Assembly: GCF_042186555.1 (NCBI RefSeq)
Contig: NC_133325.1
Location: 94,901,110-94,965,109 of the forward strand
DNA length: 64,000 bases
Direction of reading: 5' to 3'
Source of the DNA: Aquarana catesbeiana
Taxonomy: Eukaryota > Chordata > Amphibia > Anura > Ranidae
The position numbers were made by a program, and so were the translations under genes. The notes under the pieces are model-generated. The model searched no databases. It saw only the letters and a program-made list of their open reading frames with translations, and had not been told where the DNA came from. This document shows, one piece after another, positions 33,212 through 43,602 of this stretch (the first letter of the stretch is position 1; each line of letters starts with the position of its first letter).

Positions 33212-33576
33212 TTCTAAGCCACTAGAACACTGGTAATTAAGCCACTGGGGATAGTAGTAGAGATGTAAGCTATTTTTTCAGGAAGACATTCTGAAAATGA
33301 TCATTTACTGGTCTAGACCTCAACAATTAGACACTGCAACAGCCATTAAGAAAATGACAGGGCCAGGTTTGGTGCTGTCTAGTAATGGTTTGTGTGGATA
33401 GCAGGACAGCCACAGCACATCTTTCTGCCAGTAGTGAGCCAAAGTGCACAGTTTTCTGGATTTAGAGTAGAAGAAGATTTCTGGATTTAGTTCACGTTTG
33501 ATAGTCATTTAGCTATTCAGGTAAATAGCATATTATATCCATCATGTGATCATGCTGAACAATGCCATATACACTA

Positions 33577-34500
33577 TATTACCAAAAGTATTGTGACGCC
33601 TGCCTTTACACGCACATGAACTTTAATGGCATTCCAGTCTTAGTCCGTAGGGTTCAATATTGAGTCGGCCCACCCTTTGCACCTATAACAGCTTAAAATC
33701 TTCTGGGAAGGCTGTGCACAAGGTTTAGGAGTGTGTCTATGGGAATGTTTGACCATTCTTCCTAAAGCGCATTTGTGAGGTCAGGCACTGATGTGGACGA
33801 GATGGCCTGGCTTGCAGTCTTCGCTCTAATTTATCCTAATGGTGTTCTATCGGTTTGAGGTCAGGACTCTGTGTTGACCAGTCAAGTTCCTTAACCCCAA
33901 ACTCGCTCATCCATGTCTTTATGAACCTTGCTTTGTGCACTGGTGTGCAGTCATGTTAGAACAGGAAGGAACCATCCCCAAACTGTTCACACAAAGTTGA
34001 GAGCCTGAAATTGTCCAAAATGTCTTGGTATGCTGACACTTTAAGAGTTCCCTTCACTGGAACCAAGGGGCCAAGCCCAACTCCTAGAAAACAACCCCAC
34101 ACCATAATCTTCCCTTCACCAAATGATTTGGTCCAGAGCACAAAGCAAGGTCCATAAAGACATGGATGAGCGACTTTGGGGTGGAGGAACTTGACTGGCC
34201 TGCACAGAGTCCTGACCTCAACCTGATAGAACACCTTTGGGATAAATTAGAGCAGAGACTGCAAGCCAAGCCTTCTCATCCACATCAGTGCGTGACCTCA
34301 CGAATGTGCTTCTGGAAGAATGGTCAAACATTCCCATAGACACACTGCTAAACCTTGTGGACAGCCTTCCCAGAAGAGTTGAAGCAGTTACAGCTGCAAA
34401 GGGTGGGCCAACAAAATATTGAACCCTACGGACTAAGACTGGGATGCCATTAAAGCTTATCTGTGTGTAAAGGCAGGTGTCCCAATACTTTTGGTAATAC
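33577..34500 (-). mobile_element. Foldback Tc1-like transposon
   Basis: Ends read TATTACCAAAAGTATTGTGA and CAATACTTTTGGTAATA, preceded by TA on the left. The arms (about 33577-33955 and 34128-34500) are inverted copies about 375 bp long, and each contains the 3' part of a Tc1 transposase gene. The spacer (33956-34127) contains the preceding piece of the same gene on the minus strand. So one end of the element appears to have been replaced by an inverted copy of the other. Confidence 0.85.
33600..34234 (-). pseudogene. Tc1 transposase, DDE-domain fragment
   Basis: The minus strand reads KIMVWGCF, GLGPLVPVKG, AYQDIL and FGDGSFLFQHD, the conserved central part of Tc1 transposases. Continuing below 33956 come TPVHKARF, WSTQSPDLKPIEHH and IL-type segments. 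The QHD Asp and the PDLKPIEH segment belong to the catalytic DDE region, but the copy has stops after IEHH and lacks the N-terminal DNA-binding domains. The opposite arm carries the equivalent region (ELDWPAQSPDLNPIEHLWD-like) on the plus strand at about 34185-34245. Not functional. Confidence 0.85.
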
Positions 34501-35263
34501 TTTTTGGTATACTGCACTTGCTATTGCCTCTTCCAAGGTCACGGCGCCCATTGTTCATGTTACAATTCCTCCTCTCTAGTCAGTGTCTAGTGCGGACTCT
34601 GCACACAGATCTTAACACTTACAAGACAAAATAAATTTGTGGGTTCTTCAACTCAACACCTGTCATCAAAACTGTCATATCAGCACTCAATAATTAATCC
34701 AAAGGTCATATTTCTATGTGACGCGCTGTGACATATTTCTATTACTGCTCTAGACAGATGGATTTGTCATTTTTTCATCTAATGCCATTTAGCTCAGCAA
34801 GTATAGTGAGTATCTATGTTAAGCAATGGCAGAGAAAAAGCATAAACCACACAGAAAGTGTGTTGTCTTTAGAACCCTATAGAGATAGGGTGATAGAGGT
34901 AGAGATAGAGCTGGAGATAGGGTGAGCAAGGCAGCCAGAGCTGATTTTATTATTTCAACTTTATCTGGGCATTTTTTTTTTATTTTGCATTAAACTGGAG
35001 TTAGATTTTAACCAGACTAAGCCAACCCATATCAAACTCAAGGACAGAAACCCAGAAAACTACTTCTTGAGACCCTGGGCTCACAGGAAGTGGGTTTAAA
35101 TAATTTAACTCAGAAGACTGAAAGGGTGGGAATTGCAGTCAAGACTGATTTTTGTATTTTTTTTTTTTGTTTGTTTTTTAGTTGGATTTCCATCATGGCT
35201 TTTTTTTTACATTTTGCATTAAACTTGTGTTGAGCTTTAACCAAACTAAGGCAAATTTCTTTA
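34501..35263. other. No gene; short GATAGAG-type repeat
   Basis: A small GATAGAGGTAGAGATAGAG run lies at about 34885-34920. T-runs occur at 34975 and 35158. Two AAACT(G/T)G(A/T)GTT(A/G)AG-type blocks at about 34991 and 35221 repeat with their flanks, an old local duplication. No gene recognised. Confidence 0.5.
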
Positions 35264-35271
35264 CTGTGCAT

Positions 35272-36582
35272 TAGACATGTGTACTGACAAAAAATGTGTT
35301 TGTTTTCGTTTCATTTGTCTTTTTGCTTTTTTTGGAAATTAGAAAATTCGGAAATTAGAAAATTCAAAAATTTGGAAATTTGGAAATTCAAAAATTCGGA
35401 AATCCAAAAATTCAGATTTTCAAATTTCCGAATTCCGAAATTTCTAATTTCTGAATATTTCCAAAAAAAGCAAAAAGACGAATGAAACGAAAACTAACAA
35501 ATTCCAAATTTTCGGATTTACGAATTTTCAAATTTCTGAATTTCGAGTTTTCGGAAATTCAAAAATTCGAAAATCCGAAAAAAACAAAGAAAATCAGTAA
35601 AATTCCAAATAATAACTAACTAATAATAACTAACTATTAAATTATAGGTATTGGAATTTCCTTTCAAATTTGGCTGTTCTGAACATAATGAATTCAAATT
35701 TATCTGAGGTTACGAATTATCCAAAATAACGAATGCCGCATCTAAACAAATGGAATGGAACAAATTAATAATAAATAATAATAATGAAAAGGTTTTATTA
35801 TTATTATTGTTATTTATTATTATTAGATCATTACGTTCCATTCGTTTAGATACGGCATTCGTTATTTCAGCTAAATCGTAACTTTGGATAAATTCGTACT
35901 CGTTACGTTCACTAACAGCCAAATTTGAAAGGAAATTCCAATACCTATAATTTAATAGTTAGTTATTATTAGTTAGTTATTATTTCGAATTTTACTGATT
36001 TTCTTTGTTTTTTTCAGATTTTCGAATCTTTGAATTTCCGAAAACTCGAAATATAATATAATTTAATAGTTATTATTAGTTAGTTATTATTTCAGATTTT
36101 CGGTTTTCAAATTTTCGGATTTTCATTCTTTTGAATTTTCAGATTTTCATTCTTATTTTCGGATTTTCACATTTCCAAATTTTTGTATTTTCAAATTTAC
36201 GAAATTTCAAATTTACGAAATTTCAGATTTCTGAAATCTCGAATTTCCAAACTTTCAAATGTCCAAAATTTCGAATTTCCTAATTTGAATTTTCCAATTT
36301 GGCAATTTCTTAAATTTCCAATTTCTGAAATTTTGAATTTTACAATTTCCGAAATTCTGAATTTTCGAAAGTCCAAAATTTCAAAATTTCACATTTTCGG
36401 AGATTCGAAAATTCGCAAATTTTCGGAAATTTGAAAATTAGAAATTCGCAAATTTGAAATTTCGGAAACTGAAAAATTCGGAAAATTCAAAAAATTCGGG
36501 AAATTCTGAGATTTCGAAATTAACGATTTTGTCAAAATTTGTTAAAAAAAGAATTTGGAACTAAACGAATTGCACATGTCTA
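35272..36582. mobile_element. Foldback hAT-type element (TAGACATGTGCA family), copy 2
   Basis: A 1311-bp element with ends TAGACATGTGTA and TGCACATGTCTA, flanked by the exact 8-bp duplication CTGTGCAT (35264-35271 and 36583-36590). The core palindrome at about 35580-36016 (arms about 215 bp) matches that of copy 1, including TTTCAAATTTGGCTGTT. The right third is a run of AATTTCGAAATT-like words. No coding sequence. Confidence 0.88.
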
Positions 36583-36831
36583 CTGTGCATGCATTGACTC
36601 TTTTCATTGAAAAGATGGAATAGATTGTGACTGTTGCTAGCAACACGCAAGTCAAGTAAGAATAGAGACATGTTTCATTGCATCATTCTAGGTGAGATAC
36701 ATGCCTTTCTATAGCCAAAGAAAGCTAGCTATAGACAAGTAGATATCTTATGGACAATGACAGGCAGGGATCACACTGAATTACCTGCCTCAGCATTCTT
36801 CTTAGCTAGGCTGACATTTGCTGCTAGTACA

Positions 36832-37050
36832 CAAAGGGGTTGATTTACTAAAAGTAAATTTGCAAGTGAAGTTGCACTTTGCATGTGAAATTTACCCACA
36901 GCTTAGTGATTGGGGTAAAATGTCATTTTGCAAAAAATATTTGGATGATGGAAGGCAGCACACAGTGTCACCTCATTCAATGAACTGCAAAGAGCAACTT
37001 CACTGGCAAAATAAATAGTAAATTTGCCTTTAGTAAAACAATCCAAATAT
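36832..37050. mobile_element. Family F MITE, copy 5
   Basis: It begins GGGGTTGATTTACTAAAAGT and ends TTTGCCTTTAGTAAAACAAT. The halves are inverted copies around a TTTGGATGATGGAAGG centre. Confidence 0.7.
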
Positions 37051-37669
37051 TCTTCTCCCCTTTACTTCACAGAAAAGAAAATCATTAGAATAAAAGGAAC
37101 AACTGTCATATTTTCTTGTGCTAAGACAAGCAAAAAGCACTCATTATTTGCCCCATGGAAACTCTTACATGGTAAATTGTTGTCCAGCTACTGCAGTTAA
37201 ATCCAGACTAAAGCATCAGTAGAATTGATAATTAGTCCTTATGCCCCGTACACACGGTCGGATTTTCCGATGGACAATGTCCGATCGGAGCGTGTTGTCA
37301 GGGCCGGATTTCCCACAAGGCCACCGAGGCCAGGCCTCGGGGCGGCAGTGGTACAGGGGCGGCGCCGCGGCCGCCCACAGACTATTTTTTTTTTTTTTCG
37401 GAGTATGGAGCACGGCCGCAGCGGGGTGTCTTATCAGAAAGCCACTACGCTGTGGCATTCTGGGAGCTGTAGTCCAGACGAGCACCCTGTGATTGGCCGA
37501 ACAGGGTCATGTGCGGGCGGCCGTCATGGGCACCTTTGATTGGCCCAGGGGAGCTGGTCACTGTGGAGGCGGGGCTGCTCTGTGGGTGATCTGCTGCGGG
37601 AATCCCGCCTCTCTGCCTGGCGTGCTGACTGTCTGTATGTCTTCTGAGGTCTCTCATCTACCCCCTCAC

Positions 37670-39470
37670 AGACAGTCAGTGTACCCTCTCTCTATCAGCC
37701 CGTCCCTCTCTCTATGCCCCGCCCCTCTCTATCAGCCCGTCCCTCTCTCTATGCCCCGCCCCTCTCGGTCAGCCCGTCCCTCTCTCTATGCCCCGCCCCT
37801 CTCTGTCAGCCCCTCCTCTCTGTCAGTGCCCCCCCCCTCTCTGTCAGTGCCCCCCCTCTCAGTGCCCACCCCCTCTCTGTCAGTGCCCCCCCTCTCAGTG
37901 CCCACCCCCTCTCTGTCAGTGCCCCCCCTCTCAGTGCCCACCCCCTCTCTGTCAGTGCCCCCCCCCTCAGTGCCTACCCCCTCTCTGTCAGTGCCCCCCC
38001 TCTCAGTGCCCACCCCCTCTCTGTCAGTGCCCCCCCTCTCAGTGCCCACCCCCTCTCTGTCAGTGCCCCCCCTCTCAGTGCCCACCCCCTCTCTGTCAGT
38101 GCCCCCCCTCTCAGTGCCCACCCCCTCTCTGTCAGTGCCCCCCCTCTCAGTGCCCACCCCCTCTCTGTCAGTGCCCCCCCTCTCAGTGCCCACCCCCTCT
38201 CTGTCAGTGCCCCCCCTCTCAGTGCCCACCCCCTCTCTGTCAGTGCCCCACCCCCTCTCTGTCAGTGCCCCCCCTCTCAGTGCCCACCCCCTCTCTGTCA
38301 GTGCCCACCCCTTCTCTGTCAGTGCCCCCCCTCTCAGTGCCCACCCCCTCTCTGTCAGTGCCCACCCCCTCTCTGTCAGTGCCCCCCCTCTCAGTGCCCA
38401 CCCCCTCTCTGTCAGTGCCCCCCTCTCTGTCAGTGCCCCCCCTCTCAGTGCCCACCCCTCTCTCTGTCAGTGCCCACCCCCTCTCTGTCAGTGCCCTTCC
38501 CTGTCAGTGCCCCCTCTCTGTCAGTGCCCTCCCCTCTCTGTCAGTGCCCCCCCTCTCTGTCAGTGTCCCCCCTCTCTGTCAGTGCCCCCCCCCTCTGTCA
38601 GTGCCCTCCCCTCTCTGTCAGTGCCCTCCCCTCTCTGTCAGTGCCCACCCACTCTCTGTCAGTGCCCACCCCCTCTCGGTCAGTGCCCCACCCTCTCTGT
38701 CAGTGCCCCCCTCTCTGTCAGTGCCCTTCCCTGTCAGTGCCCCCCTTTCTGTCAGTGCCCCCCCTCTCTGTCAGTGCCCCCCTCTCTGTCAGTGCCCCCC
38801 CCTCTCTGTCAGTGCCCCCCTCTCTGTCAGTGCCCACCCCCTCTCGGTCAGTGCCCCACCCTCTCTGTCAGTGCCCTCCCCTCTCTGTCAGTGCCCCCCT
38901 CTCTGTCAGTGCCCACCCCTCTCTCTGTCAGTGCCCCCCTCTCTGTCAGTGCCCTTCCCTGTCAGTGCCCCCCTCTCTGTCAGTGCCCCCCCTCTCTGTC
39001 AGTGCCCCCCCTCTCTGTCAGTGCCCCCCCCTCTGTCAGTGCCCCCCTCTGTCAATGCCCCCCTCTCTCTGTCAGTGCCCCCCCCTCTGTCAGTGCCCCC
39101 CTCTCTGTCAGTGCCCACCCCCTCTCGGTCAGTGCCCCACCCTCTCTGTCAGTGCCCCCCTCTCTGTCAGTGCCCCCCTCTCTGTCAGTGCCCCCCCTCT
39201 CTGTCAGTGCCCCCCTCTCTGTCAGTGCCCCCTCTCTGTCAGTGCCCCCCTGTCATTGCCCCCCTCTCTGTCAGTGCCCTCCCCTCTCTGTCAGTGCCCC
39301 CCCTCTCTGTCAGTGCCCTCCCCTCTCTGTCAGTGCCTCCCCTCTCTGTCAATGCCCCCCTCTCTGTCAGTGCCCTCCCCTCTCTGTCAGTGCCCTCCCC
39401 TCTTTGTCAGTGCCCCCCCTCTCTGTCAGAGCTCACCCCTCTGTCAGTGCCCCCCCCCTCTGTCAGCCGC
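37670..39470. repeat. CTCTCTGTCAGTGCCCC minisatellite, about 1.8 kb
   Basis: The basic unit is 18-20 bp (CCCCTCTCTGTCAGTGCC). From about 37840 to 38300 it forms a 36-bp higher-order unit that alternates CTCTCTGTCAGTGCC and CTCTCAGTGCCCACC. C-run length varies from unit to unit, so frames drift and all three plus-strand frames stay open for 570-860 codons. The opposite strand is also open (37786-38229). Confidence 0.95.
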
Positions 39471-39479
39471 AGCAGAGTG

Positions 39480-40075
39480 CACCTTGCCAGCCAGCCAGCC
39501 ACCCACTGACCTACAGCAGGGATCCAGGCCAGCCTACCGCAGCAGTGTGCACCGTGCCAGCCACCCACCCACCCACTGACCCACAGCAGAAAACCAGCCA
39601 GCCACAACAGGAGCCACCCACGGTGACCCACCCACACCAGGGAGCCAGCCAGGCACAGCAGGGTGCTGACCAGCCACCCACTGGAACCAGCCACAGAGAA
39701 CGTGGGAGTCAGCCACCAACAGGAGCCAGCCACCAACAGCAGCCAGCCACAGAGGACACGGGAGCCAGCCAGCCACAAAGGACACAGGAGCCAGCCAGCC
39801 ACCAACAGGAGCCAGCCACAAAGGACGCGGGAGCCAGCCAGCCACAGAGGACGCGGGAGCCAGCCAGCCACAGAGGACGCGGGAGCCAACCAGCCACAGA
39901 GGACGCGGGAGCCAACCAGCCACAGAGGACGCGGGAGCCAGCCAGCCACAGAGGACGCGGGAGCCAGCCAGCCACAGAGGACGCGGGAGCCAGCCAGCCA
40001 CAGAGGACGCGGGAGCCAGCCAGCCACCAACAGGAGTCAGCCACAGAGGACGCGGGAGTCAGCAACATCTGCAGT
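39480..40075. repeat. 26-bp minisatellite GCCACAGAGGACGCGGGAGC
   Basis: Directly follows the C-rich array. Early units are degenerate (CAGCCAGCCACC, CACCAACAGGAGCCAG). From 39805 to 40020 they settle into near-identical 26-bp units. Both strands are open through it. Confidence 0.93.
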
Positions 40076-40389
40076 AACCATAGTTAAGGTAAGAGGAGCG
40101 CTACACAGTGCCAATTTTATTTTTACTTTGTGAGAGGTTGGGGCAGGGGTGAGAGTCATGGCACAAGGAGGGTGTCCCATGAGGAACAGAGTGAATGAAG
40201 GTGTTCACTGTACACTCTGTTAGATAGAGGCCCCCTCCAGGTCCCATTATACTCCTTTTCAGTCTCTAATGGGACCTGGTGGGGACTCTTTCTAACAGAT
40301 TCTATAATGGACACTGAATGGGCCTCTGTTAGAGAGACCCCCCTCCAGGTCCCATTAGACTCCTTTTGAAGTCTGTAATGAGGGTCTGT

Positions 40390-40590
40390 GACGGGGGTTT
40401 GTGATGAGGCAGGGGGGATGTGACGTAAGGGGGGGCTAAGGACACTGATGTAAAAGGGGGTTATGATGTAAAAGGGGGTATGTGATGTAAAGGGGGGGAC
40501 TGAGGACACTGATGCAAAAGGGGGTCTGTGATGTGATGTGAAGGGGGGACTGAAGACACTGATGTAAAAGGGGGTCTGTGATTTCTGCAC
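40390..40590. repeat. Short tandem repeat, ACACTGATGTAAAAGGGGG type
   Basis: Three to four copies of a roughly 55-60-bp unit with GGGGGACTGAGGACACTGATG and AAAAGGGGGTCTGTGATGT. The GATGTAAGGGGGG word resembles the 31-bp minisatellite at 24480-25545. Confidence 0.7.
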
Positions 40591-41144
40591 TAGCAAAACA
40601 CAGGTCTCTCCAAGGGCAATAGAAAACAATTGTTTTCTATGTGTCCTGTTCACACTGCAACAGCGCCACTGCATGCTGAGCAGTGTGGTGCAAAATGCAT
40701 ACTGTTTCTATGCACTGCAACTGAGCTGTGGTGCATAAAAATGAATGAACTGTATTTGCATAAAGAACTAGTTACGATCATCTTTGGGTCAAGAAAGACT
40801 GAACAGTTTAGCTTTACTTGCCATTGAGTCAGAACTTTTAAATACTTTGTCCTACGAAGATATTATCGATGAGTTTGCCAAAAAAAGTTAGAACTAAAAA
40901 ATTGTAGGGAGTTTCTTACTGCTATAATCTTTAAAAGGCATTTTCTGCATTACAGAGTATTTTCAGTCTGTACAATTAAAGCCAGTTATTTTCAGTGTTC
41001 TCGTGTGTGGAGATATGTTTTTAATTGATCTATTGTAGCAGTCATCGATAAAGGACCAGAATGGTGGTGTGGGTGTATGTGTGTGTGGGGGGGGGCATTG
41101 AAGGACCCGGCCTTGGGGCGGCAAAGGGAGTAAATCCGGGCCTG

Positions 41145-42116
41145 CGTGTTGTCGGAAATTCTGACCGTGTGTGGGCGCCATCGGACATTTTCCATCGGAT
41201 TTTCCGACACACAAAGTTGGACAGCAGGAGATAAAATTTTCCGACAACAAAATCCGATCGCGTCTATTCCGACCGTGTGTGGCCTGTTCCGACGCACAAA
41301 GTGCCACGCATGCTCAGAAGAAATTCCGACACGGAACAGCTCGTTCTGGTAAACTTAGCGTTCGTAATGGATAAAGCACTTTCGTCACGCTGCAATGTTC
41401 AAAATGGTTTAATACAGCGCACTCTCTTCTTCTTTATAATGTGATAAGAATTAAGTCGTTTTGATGCTCATATTCACACACACTTCTCACAAACTTTTTT
41501 CGTTACTATTTATCGGGATTCCCTCAATATATTTTGATTTCTCACATCTGACAACATATTTTTTTTTTTTTTTTTTTTTACTTTAATGTAGAATCTTTTT
41601 TTGTGTTTCTCTTTTTATTTTTTATTTTTTTGGTGATTTTGATTTGTACTCCCGAAAATGTTTGTGTGTTTTTTGTGACAAGTTCCCACAACACCATTGA
41701 TATGTTGTTCTATTTAATCTGTAGGAGGAGATTATTTGGTGTTGTTGTCCCTTGTTAATTTCACATTGTACTTTAGAAATGTACCTGAATACTCACCAAC
41801 AAACTGTCCTTTTTGGATGAAAACACACACAGGAGAGTAGAATTTACCTAAAAATATTTTATTAAGGGGTCACAACTATAAACAAAGAGGGAGGCAACGC
41901 TGGAGAAACTGCAGAAGTGGGTGAAGCCTTGGACCCCGGGGCAGACATCAATTATTTAAAAGCAAAATTGGTGGCCTGAGGAGTCCATATCTAAGGGAGG
42001 GCAGTCTGGTCCAGAAGTCCCCGAGATCCGGAAACCAGCAGATGACATCTGTGTCCCCAGGCTGTGGTCATACAAGAGACTGCATCTTATGTCAGACCAG
42101 ACTGAACCCAGGGAAA
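41145..42116 (-). terminator. Harbinger left interior and 3' end of the MADF transcript
   Basis: Subterminal inverted blocks (TCCGAC, CGGACATTTTCC, TCCATCGGATTTTCC) occupy 41153-41350. The rest is T-rich and non-coding. On the minus strand an AATAAA lies at about 41857-41862 (plus TTTATT), 255 bp past the MADF stop codon, a reasonable polyadenylation signal. Confidence 0.55.
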
Positions 42117-43314
42117 TCACTCTTTGGTCTTCCTTCCACGCTTCCTTCCAGCCTTTGGCTGTGGTGGTGGAGTTGTGGCAGCAGGAGGAGGAGGAGGATG
42201 GTCCATCTCAATGACATCCGTCTTGGGTGTCAGTTCCCCACTCTCCCCCTTACGAAGGACTTTATAAATCAGGTCCTCAGAAATCTTGCGTTGGCCCTCC
42301 TGCATGCCCTGCAATTTGGTGGCAGCCATGCAGGCAAAGGCCTCTTCAGGACTGGGAAAGGCTCTGAGGGACGCCGAAGCCTCCTGGATCAGCCTGTACA
42401 CTGAATCCTGCACAGGACTGGGAGTGGCCTTCCTGGCCCTTTTATATGGCAGGCGGAGGGGAGGGACCTGAGACTCAGTCAGGCTGCGACTTGTCCCTGG
42501 CTTCTCTTGGCTGACACTTAGCCCCGCCTCCTCCTGGCTGCCACTAATCCCCGCCTCCTCCTGACTGCCACATTCCACAGCCTCCTCCTGGCTGAGGTCT
42601 TCCTGTGTATGAAAAAGGGACATAGTTTTAGTATTGTTTTCATCAATCACACACAATTTTCACCTCCTGACTGCTGCAAATTGAATGTTAACAAATATAA
42701 CAGACTATCCTTCTGAGCCCAGCATTTTGCATTCTTGTCCCAATTTTGGGTGCCCACTACTGTGTATTGATATGTAAAACACTTTCAAGCAGCAATTAGT
42801 GATCAATAATAACATCTAGTAAACATCATTTATTTATTGCCCAGAAATCTGTAGAAGAATGCTATACCTGACTCCAGCTGGGCTCCTCCACTTCTTCCTG
42901 GCTGGAAGGCCCAGGTTGGACATCGGAAGCCTCAGCTGGTGTGGAAGGAAGCGTGGAAGGAAGAGTAGAGAGGGATTCCCTGACTTCAGTGTGGTCTGAC
43001 AGAAATCGCAGTCTCTCATAGTACCACAGCCTGGGGACATAAACGTCATCTGCTGCAGCTCCGGACCTCTGGGAATCTGTGACCTTCTTGCGCTCCCTCA
43101 GATAAGTGCTCCTCAGGCCACCAATTTTAGCTTTTAAATAAGGGATGGTTGCTGTGGGGACCACCGGCTTCACCAACTCCAGCAGTTTCTCCAGCGCTGC
43201 CTGCCTCTTCTGTTTGTGGTTATAGTGGGGGTGTCTGACCTGCCACAGACAGGGCAGCTCTCTGTACTTGTCAATAAACAGGGGCAGGAAATTGTGGTCG
43301 TTGAACCCATCCAT
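42117..43314 (-). CDS. MADF-domain DNA-binding protein of the Harbinger element, two coding exons
   Basis: Exon A is 43314-42868 (149 codons) and exon B is 42602-42117 (161 codons plus stop). The donor reads CAG|GTATAG and the acceptor CATACACAG|GAAG; both junctions are phase 0 and both frames are open, predicting 310 residues. Residues about 8-110 (FIDKYRELPCLW, a Tyr-Leu-Lys-Ala-Lys segment, LRSTYLRERKKV and VPRLWYYERLRFL) are a MADF domain, a Myb/SANT relative that binds DNA. A Ser/Gln/Glu-rich linker with four SQEEA-like repeats follows, then a helical part and a basic end (GRKRGRKTKE). A likely upstream non-coding exon ends before the acceptor at 43320-43321. It may bind element DNA or partner the transposase (inference). 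Starting at 43440 with the intron retained is also open. Confidence 0.8.
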
Positions 43315-43602
43315 TTTCTCTGCAAGACACAACAGAAGACAAACCCTAATGTCAGGCCAAACTCCCCTAATCTTGTTACAATAAAGGCTTCCATTTCGAA
43401 GCAGTATAGGCCCAAGTTTAGATCCTACCTTCGTTAGCATGATCGGCGTCTCCGATGCTCCTTCCTCCGCTCACAGATCGTACGTAAGACGCGCGCGTTA
43501 CGATTTATACACACTGCGCATGCGTATAACTCCGCCCGCCCCTGACGTTCTTTCTATTCTATTCCCCGCCCCTTTTTGTTCGGCGCAGTGGAGGAAGAGC
43601 AC
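43315..43602. promoter_or_regulatory. Divergent promoter between MADF and Myb-like genes
   Basis: The two genes are read outward from this GC-rich interval. It holds TGCGCATGCGT at 43515-43525, close to the NRF-1 site, GC boxes CCGCCCGCCCC at about 43532-43542, TGACGTT at about 43543, and CCCCGCCCC at about 43564. On the minus strand ATGCTAACGAAG|GTAGGA at 43440-43424 looks like the end of a first exon with a donor site. No TATA box is evident on either side. Confidence 0.5.

Larger units (their letters stand above)
37299..41144. mobile_element. Non-autonomous hAT element with tandem arrays, nested in Harbinger
   Basis: Ends are CAGGGCCGGATTTCCC and AAATCCGGGCCTG, flanked by the exact 8-bp duplication CGTGTTGT (37291-37298 and 41145-41152). 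Removing it rejoins the Harbinger subterminal sequence. It holds three tandem arrays (37670-39470, 39480-40075, 40390-40590) and an inverted-repeat segment around CAGGTCCCATTA at about 40195-40370. No transposase domain is present. The 864-codon open frame starting at 37493 is produced by the arrays. Confidence 0.9.

Noticed and set aside
37670..39470. CRISPR-like regular repeat
   Set aside because: The repeats are contiguous with no unique spacers, in an animal genome; this is a minisatellite.
37493..40087. 864-residue Pro/Ser-rich protein, plus 621- and 573-residue frames over the same DNA
   Set aside because: All are readings of a C-rich minisatellite and a 26-bp array inside a hAT element; three frames are open at once and no domain or codon bias is visible.
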